Origin: Icerya purchasi
Taxonomy: Eukaryota; Arthropoda; Insecta; Hemiptera; Monophlebidae
NCBI GenBank assembly: GCA_039619475.1
Contig: CM077116.1
Span: 103,089,164 to 103,153,163 of the forward strand
Direction: 5' to 3'
DNA length: 64,000 bases
This document shows, piece after piece, positions 57,979 to 64,000 of the stretch; within the stretch, counting starts at the first letter, position 1, and each line of letters begins with the position of its first letter. The notes beneath the pieces were generated by a model. It saw nothing but the letters and a program-made list of their open reading frames with translations. It made no database searches and was not told where the DNA came from. Position numbers and translations under genes: made by a program.

Positions 57979-58372
57979 CTATCAAAAAGTCATTTTTTAT
58001 TATTGCGATAACGAAGTGTATTATAAGTGTGATGAATAATCTAACATCCTCACCTCTGCCGAATATTTTATACCAAATTTAACTGACACAGTTAGCACGT
58101 GAAATAAGTTTAATAACTAGACTATTTTTCCCGCCATTAGCGTGCTAAAGTAGAGCTTTAATGCTGTGAACTTTGTATTTGGTAGCTTAGCAAGAAAACA
58201 TTCCGCGAGATTATTCCTTGAAGTAAATTACATTTTTCATTAAAAAATTTCCCGCTCGCAATCCGAACTTACTTTTTCGTATGTTTCACACTATTTACAC
58301 CTGTTTCCTTTAATGTACTCGACTCCGTTACTTTCCCATTTATCCCTTCCCGTTTATCCCTTCGTTTCTTAA
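57979..58372 (-). other. scro: scro upstream intron, first part; nothing recognised
   Basis: Sequence between the homeobox exon and the RTE fragment. A pyrimidine-biased tract near 58255-58370 contains no recognised feature. Confidence 0.5.
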
Positions 58373-58735
58373 TTATATTTTCGTTTTCATCCTGCTCAGC
58401 TTATTACTTTGTGTTCTCCTCATCTTCTTAGTTAATCTCAATTTAAATACTGTACTTCTTCTTCTTTTGATGCCGTACACTATGAAATGCGTAAGCCATT
58501 CCCAATAATTTCTCTCCCTTGCCGCCTTAAAGAGTAAACCGATATCGTTGATGTTACTCCACTCCTTGATGTTTTTTATCCACGAGTGCTTTCTTCTACC
58601 AACTGGTCTTATACCATCAATTCTTCCTTGTAGTATTAGGCGCGGAATATCATACTTTTCTCCTCTCAGGACGTGACCGAGATATGCCATTTTTCGTTTT
58701 TTAATATTTTTTATGAACTTCCTTTCTACGCCAAC
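58373..58735 (-). pseudogene. RTE-like endonuclease/reverse-transcriptase C-terminal fragment in scro intron
   Basis: The minus frame reads GVERKFIKNIKKRKMAYLGH, VLRGEKYDIPRLILQGRIDG and GRRKHSWIKNIKEWSNINDI, then ARERNYWEWLTH near its end. This is the classic RTE-type C-terminal block (KR-YLGH-LRG-KY, ILQGKI-GKR-GRR--SWL-NI--W). Most of the protein is missing. It is in the same orientation as scro but is separate from it; no splice sites link them. Confidence 0.75.
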
Positions 58736-58739
58736 TCTA

Positions 58740-60133
58740 TTCAGTAAATTATTATTTGAGACTTTTTCGGTTCATGAAATTGTTAACTATATTAATCTAA
58801 ACTTTATTGGGAATCCAAGTCATCACAATCAATGAAAATACATCATTTCGATTACATGCAGATATCGTTAAAAAAAAAAAAAAAGATCATCATTTGAGAA
58901 CGGGGTTATACCAATTTGGGAAATGCGTAAACGAGTAAAAAAAAAATTTTTTTATGACAACTTTAAATAAAATAATTACCGTGGTAAATAAAAATTAAAC
59001 GTAAAAATTTAAATAAAATGATTACTATGGTAAATATTAAACTCTAGATAACATTTTATTCATTTCTGGCGTGAGTAAATACACCGCGTTCTGTTACTTC
59101 ACTTTTTGCGAATCGTCAAATCTCCATGATATGATCCTAGTCTATCTGCCGTACTCATTACAGGGAGTTAAAAAAAAAACAGTGTTCTCTATTATATTTT
59201 ACGGAGAATGCCACGGAATTTTTAATATCTGCTACTGGGAATATTATTTATACTCATTCTGATATTAGCATTTCGGTTTCCGTATCGGCTAACTTTCTCC
59301 TATCATTATTTTGTTGTTTTAATGCAAATTGAATTTAATAATTCTATACGAAACATTTGGCTTCAAATTTTTTACATAACGTCCTTATAGTAAATAAATT
59401 ACATAAATGGGGTCGATCATAGTCGACAGCGGATAATGTACGTTAAAAATTTATGAAGCGAAAATATGAATTGTACGTCATGTTGAAAAGTAAATTTCTT
59501 AAGTAAAATTATAATCACAATATTTTTTTTTAACTTGGTATATCGCATTCATGATAAAAAATGGTAACATTGCTTGTAAAATGAAAAATGTCAGAAATAT
59601 TATAGGTACTATTAAAAGTATAGTTAATTTTTTAAAAGAATCAAGTAAAAACTTTCCCCTCAAAAATATTATTATAAACAACGGTGCCGGTAAAAGAAAA
59701 AAAAATCCCTTCGAGATATAAAATGGTTAGAGCGCCACCATGCTATTTTATAGTTTACGCAAATGTTCGGTTTTATACAATAATTTCTAGAAGAAATAGA
59801 TGATTCTACTTCAATTGTAAAGTCTGCTAGTCATTGCTCTGCTATCACACAGTTTGATTTTGTAATTACACTGATCATGGTTGCAACTATTTTTTAGTTA
59901 ACAGTATCATTAGCAACAGTTCTGCAGTCTGTTTTCATGGACCCAAAAAATACGGAACATATGAAGATGACAGTAATTTGAGTATGATTTTATATTTGAA
60001 AAAACAAGTGTACGTAGAGCTTAATCATTTGATGATATAAGCATAGTAAAAAATCAATAACTTCAGGCCATCGAAAAAATGGCCGAAATATTTTGACTGC
60101 CATTGCAAAAGAATATTACATAGTGAATGTATC
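58740..60133. other. Intronic AT-rich stretch, no gene
   Basis: No recognised exon, RNA gene or transposon. The 58871-58884 A run is short. Confidence 0.45.
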
Positions 60134-60418
60134 CCTTGGTGCACCGAGGATTTGACGCGCGGGGGGGGGGGGGGGGGGGGCTAAACGAGAATGGGAAAGT
60201 GTAAAGGCGGAGGTCGAACATGTTTGGTATATTTATATATTTCACTCTTCTCCCATTTATATATTTATTTTTGTGTAAAATCCATTATTTAAAGACACTT
60301 TATATTTTTATCAAATATTAATTTTTACTGTCAAAAATTTTGCCATTATTAACAATGTCCGTTTATTCTCCTTAGGGGGAGCTGCAGCCCCGTAGCACCC
60401 TCCTTAGGTGCGCCAGTG
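60134..60418. mobile_element. hAT-like MITE, 285 bp, with 8-bp target-site duplication
   Basis: The left end (ccttggtgcaccgagg, 60134) pairs with the reverse complement of the right end (ccttaggtgcgccagtg, 60402-60418). The flanks aatgtatc (60126-60133) and aatatatc (60419-60426) agree at seven of eight bases, and 8-bp duplications are typical of hAT. Inside are a run of about 20 G (60161-60180) and ggggg-agctgcagcccc. The ends of the type cactggcgcacc with poly(G) are familiar in insects. There is no ORF, so it is non-autonomous. Confidence 0.75.
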
Positions 60419-60426
60419 AATATATC

Positions 60427-63400
60427 TATACCATTTATTGATTACATCAGCTCTGAGAACTAATGAAAATGTTATAAATCAGTTTGACCTGATTCCTAAA
60501 GGTATAAAAGAAGTTAATTATTTCGATGACATTTTACATGCAGCTAAAATTTAACATCATGAAGTACATTAAGCGCAGGGCTGCAATCATATAGACAATT
60601 TTGGGGGCAACAAAAATCATTTTCGTCTACAAGTCGCCGCTACGTATAAATATTTAAAAATTGCAAATTACAATTTTTTTTTTTTTTTTATAAAATTTTA
60701 GTCCTTTTCCCTCCGAAAATAAATCGTAGATCTGCCACTGGTCGTAATAGCATATAACTGTAAATGGACGTACTAATTATATCAGTTAGTTTAATTAGTT
60801 TGAACACGGCCAAAAAAAATCGAAAAAAAACTCTGACACCATGCACTTTGGTGCGTGTTAAATTTCGCAAATTTTTTATAGCGAATCTTTGTTTCAATTT
60901 TGATTTGGCGTAATTGGACTACTGTTTCGTAATTAGGCGGGCTAAACGTAAAAATTCCGTCTGTGCCAGCTAATCCAAAATACTTAATAATAGGTTCGTG
61001 ATCTCAAAACCTACTCGTAACTACTTATAATGTCTGAACTTTCTCCATTGAACAAATATGTTTTCTAATGTACGACGTTTTTTTATTCAAGTTTAAAATT
61101 AAATTTTTAAATTTTCAAATCAATTACAGCGTGAATCAATTAATTTGAGAGGAGCTTATTTATTATACCTGTTAGCTATATAGCGTGTACATGTATGCGC
61201 GCATGTATAATATTTGAATAATTAACGATTTTTTTTAATGTTTTTCTATAATTTTCATATTTTAAGAATTATTTTTGCGTATATTTTGCTTTCTTCCGAA
61301 TTTTAAATTTTATTTTTCATATAAATCCAGACTGTAATTATAATCTTCCAAAGAAGACGAATTGAAAATGTGCGTAGTGGTCTAGAGAACAATATTTTAC
61401 AGGAGCTTATGAATCGGTTTACAGCCAAAATGAAAGTAACCCTATACTAAAAATAGTGTTTGTTACATTAATAGGGAAAAATTACCTAATGAGATCGAAT
61501 TTTTTCTTATTTTTATTTGATTACTGTTTTTTTTTTTTTACCAATACTCAACCGATAAACACAGTAACACTGTTGAAAGATACACTTTAAAATGAACTGT
61601 AGTTGTTCAGGCCAAAAAAAAAAAAAAAAAAAGTGAATCATTAATTTAAAAAAAAAAATTCATACGCAACGAACGTGTATATCTTTTTGGGGATTCGGTA
61701 AAATTGCATTTTATTTTTTTTAAGCTGAAATATACTCGAATTCAAATGTGGGTTTGTTTTTTTTCCCGAATTGTCGTTTTATTTTTGATTTTAATACTTC
61801 GCCCCTGTTCAATGAATATTTATACGCTGTGCGCTTTAATTCCATCTTTGAGATTGCGGACCTTAGTTTCAGCCATAAATAGATTGACTGCAATTTGAAG
61901 TAACCGAATGTTCTCGAACTGACGATAAAATTCGAACAGTCCCGAAACGCGAAAGAAGGTCGTTGGACATTTTCGCTGTAATAACCGTCCAAAAAGCAGC
62001 ACACACTGAATCCGCAGCTACTTGACTCGGCTGAAATGACTTAGCGTGCCAGCTGATGCGCAGTGTTTTCGGAGGCGATCGATTAGGCATTTCGCTCATT
62101 TTTCCGAGAACTTTCCTTTCAAAGAATTCTTAGAAGTCTTCCTACTACCCCAAAATTGGAAATACGAAATTTTTCAAATACGAAATAACCGCTTTTTCCT
62201 AGTTTCCCGGTCACTTTTTTTTACTTATGCGGCTCTCCAACTTTTATTAAAATCGCTTAAAGAACCCGAAAAAACCTTTTAAGTAAATAATACTATCACA
62301 GTTGAAGCGGCGGATGGGGACTATTCAAAATGTTTTTATAAAACTTGCCTGTCCACCTTGGATCCAATTTCTTGACGCGGATTATTATCACTCTAGGCAA
62401 GATAATTACGAGTAGTATCATAATTTTAGCGAAACATACGGCCTGAAAAATCGAAAAATAGAATAAGGCCAAAGTGGTCACAGTACCTGAAGTATCTAGC
62501 GGTCAGCAAAAATTCGCAACAGTTTCCTGTCCAGAGCAGCCCCATTTAGGTCTATTACTGAACCGGAATTTAACGTGGAGCGCGCATAATATTTCCCGGA
62601 ATAAATGATGCGCTTAATGGCGATGAGCTTTCAGTTGGAAGATGTGCTCCCGGAATATAGGACTCATCAAACAGCGGTATCGATAGAAAATGATGAATAA
62701 TTTTTACCGAAATGCAACTTTGGTATTGGAAGCGACCGCTTTTAGAACAGGCAACTTATAGAAAAGATCTATTCCCGAGAAGATGAGTGTACTTCGCAAC
62801 CGATAGTATACTATACTGCAATTCTCGACATCACGGTGAAAAGACAAAAACGAACTATATCAATTTTAACTTTTCTTTTTTAAAATGAATTATTAAAGTT
62901 AAATACATAAAATGAAGACTTGTACGAATTTTAAATTCCTGTTTCTACCAACGAGTAGTTATCAAAATTAATAATTAGAGAAAAATACATAATGGACATT
63001 TATGCATTAATGAAAAAAAGCAAGTGCATTAATTGTTCGGGACTTAAGTTTTAAGTAATCGTCGGTGTCTTTGTAAACACTGTGGCTCTAGACTGAATAT
63101 GATAATAATAACAAAGACCAAGATCGCTGTGACCACGATACCGAAATCCATATACATCTGCGATACGAGATCTGCGATTTCTGTAAAATTCGGAACTAAC
63201 ATATTCCGTAAGAAGCTAATAAGCTGTTTAACAACCGAAATCAGGTCGTCGAGTGAAGAAGTATTCCTGAAGATTTCGGTAGCGTGAAAACATTTAAAGC
63301 AATATGTGAAGAAATATGCGTAACTACGGTTTGAACAGAAGGTGTATTTAACTTCGCAAATGAACGCTCCTCCGCTTCTTCAATAGTTTTCAGAATCTTT

Positions 63401-64000
63401 AATTCGTCGGTTTTAATTGAATTGATAGCGCTGTCAACCGATCGATGCAGCGAAAAAGATTCTAGAGGTGGTCACCCGGTTTTGCGAAAATTGTCCGCTT
63501 AATTGCCAATTTTCTTCGATCAACATGAAAATCATAACGACAATGAATCAATTAAAAACCGAGCGAAGACCCCTGGCACTATCGATATTACGAGTAATAC
63601 AAATAATGCAAATTGTAAACAACCGGCATTCTTAAGATTAAAAAATAAAATTTTGTGGAAACGTTTTTTCTCCGGAAAATATTCCGTCCTTAGCATTATT
63701 AGCGAAGAGATTAATATGTAGTATGTAATATGTCTGAAAAATCTGAATATCTAAAGAGCACTAGAGAATTATCGCCTATCTTTGGTTAGGGAGGAGTGAA
63801 CGAAAGAAATACTAGAAAAAATGAAACCAGTCAACGTAGTATTCTGAAAGAGGATCTGAAGAAGGGCGATGATTTTCAGGTCTTTTTCAAATATTAAGAT
63901 AACACATACCATACATTTATAGTTACTAATTTTTGTTTTTTTTTCTTTTCTTTCTTCTTTTCGGGTGAACCCATCAAAAAAAAAAAAAAAAAAAAAAAAG
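60427..64000. other. Putative scro upstream intron, no exon recognised
   Basis: I looked on the minus strand for the preceding exon, which should end in a Leu-Thr-Pro-Thr-Gln codon series before a donor, and did not find it. The frames at 61704-62282 and 63099-63287 have no domain. A-rich runs occur at 61614-61632 and 63976-63999. If scro continues as one locus, this region is intron. Confidence 0.5.

Noticed and set aside
61704..62282. Cluster of open frames on both strands, examined as the missing scro homeodomain exon
   Set aside because: No translation contains the N-terminal part of an NK-2 homeodomain (arm and helices 1-2).
1..64000. CRISPR arrays, operons, rRNA genes or phage-like modules
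   Set aside because: No regularly spaced repeats with unique spacers, no dense co-directional ORFs and no rRNA-like text; the window is eukaryotic.

Overview
This is a stretch of AT-rich nuclear DNA from an animal, most likely an insect (the order cannot be fixed from the sequence). It has no bacterial-type operons. It contains spliced exons of a conserved developmental gene, long AT-rich spacers with homopolymer runs, and a dense, mostly decayed population of insect-type transposons.

Only one host gene can be supported: the 3' part of a minus-strand NK-2 class homeobox gene, an orthologue of scarecrow (NK2.1 / vertebrate NKX2-1). Two of its exons are visible. An 87-bp exon (57892-57978) encodes homeodomain residues 45 onward. 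The terminal exon (51529-51987) encodes the NK2-specific motif, a His/Gln-rich tail and the C-terminus. They are joined by a 5.9-kb intron. The exons for the N-terminus and the first three quarters of the homeodomain must lie beyond the right edge, because I do not find them in 57979-64000.

Left of the gene's end, 1-51500 is a gene desert as far as I can read it. It holds GC/CpG-richer islands (1-1320, 3950-4640, 20690-21970) that could be regulatory, and many mobile elements. These include one recent Jockey-clade LINE with an uninterrupted reverse-transcriptase ORF and a visible target-site duplication (29216-31033), two decayed Jockey copies (15.3-16.2 kb minus, 34.0-35.1 kb plus), and a CR1/L2-like remnant (7.8-8.9 kb). 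An I/R1-like element with RNase H sits at 40.2-42.7 kb, and many short 3' tails of a related family recur (9.6, 13.6, 18.6, 19.8, 35.1, 45.5 and 57.0 kb). RTE-like tails, a decayed hAT transposase next to a pogo/Tigger fragment (31.1-33.2 kb), a mariner scrap, palindromic MITEs, tRNA-derived SINEs and hairpins make up the rest.

The scro intron has been a landing site for nested transposons. A retroelement RNase H fragment (54.0 kb) and its probable C-terminal tail (57.0 kb) are separated by a 1.64-kb element with roughly 440-bp inverted arms and by an I-like fragment. Structural points worth a second look are a 2.55-kb long inverted repeat (12388-14937), the long-arm inverted element inside the scro intron, and three minimal LINE insertions that carry little more than a poly(A) tail between target-site duplications. 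I found no clear new biochemical system. The interest lies in transposon structure and in the gene architecture.
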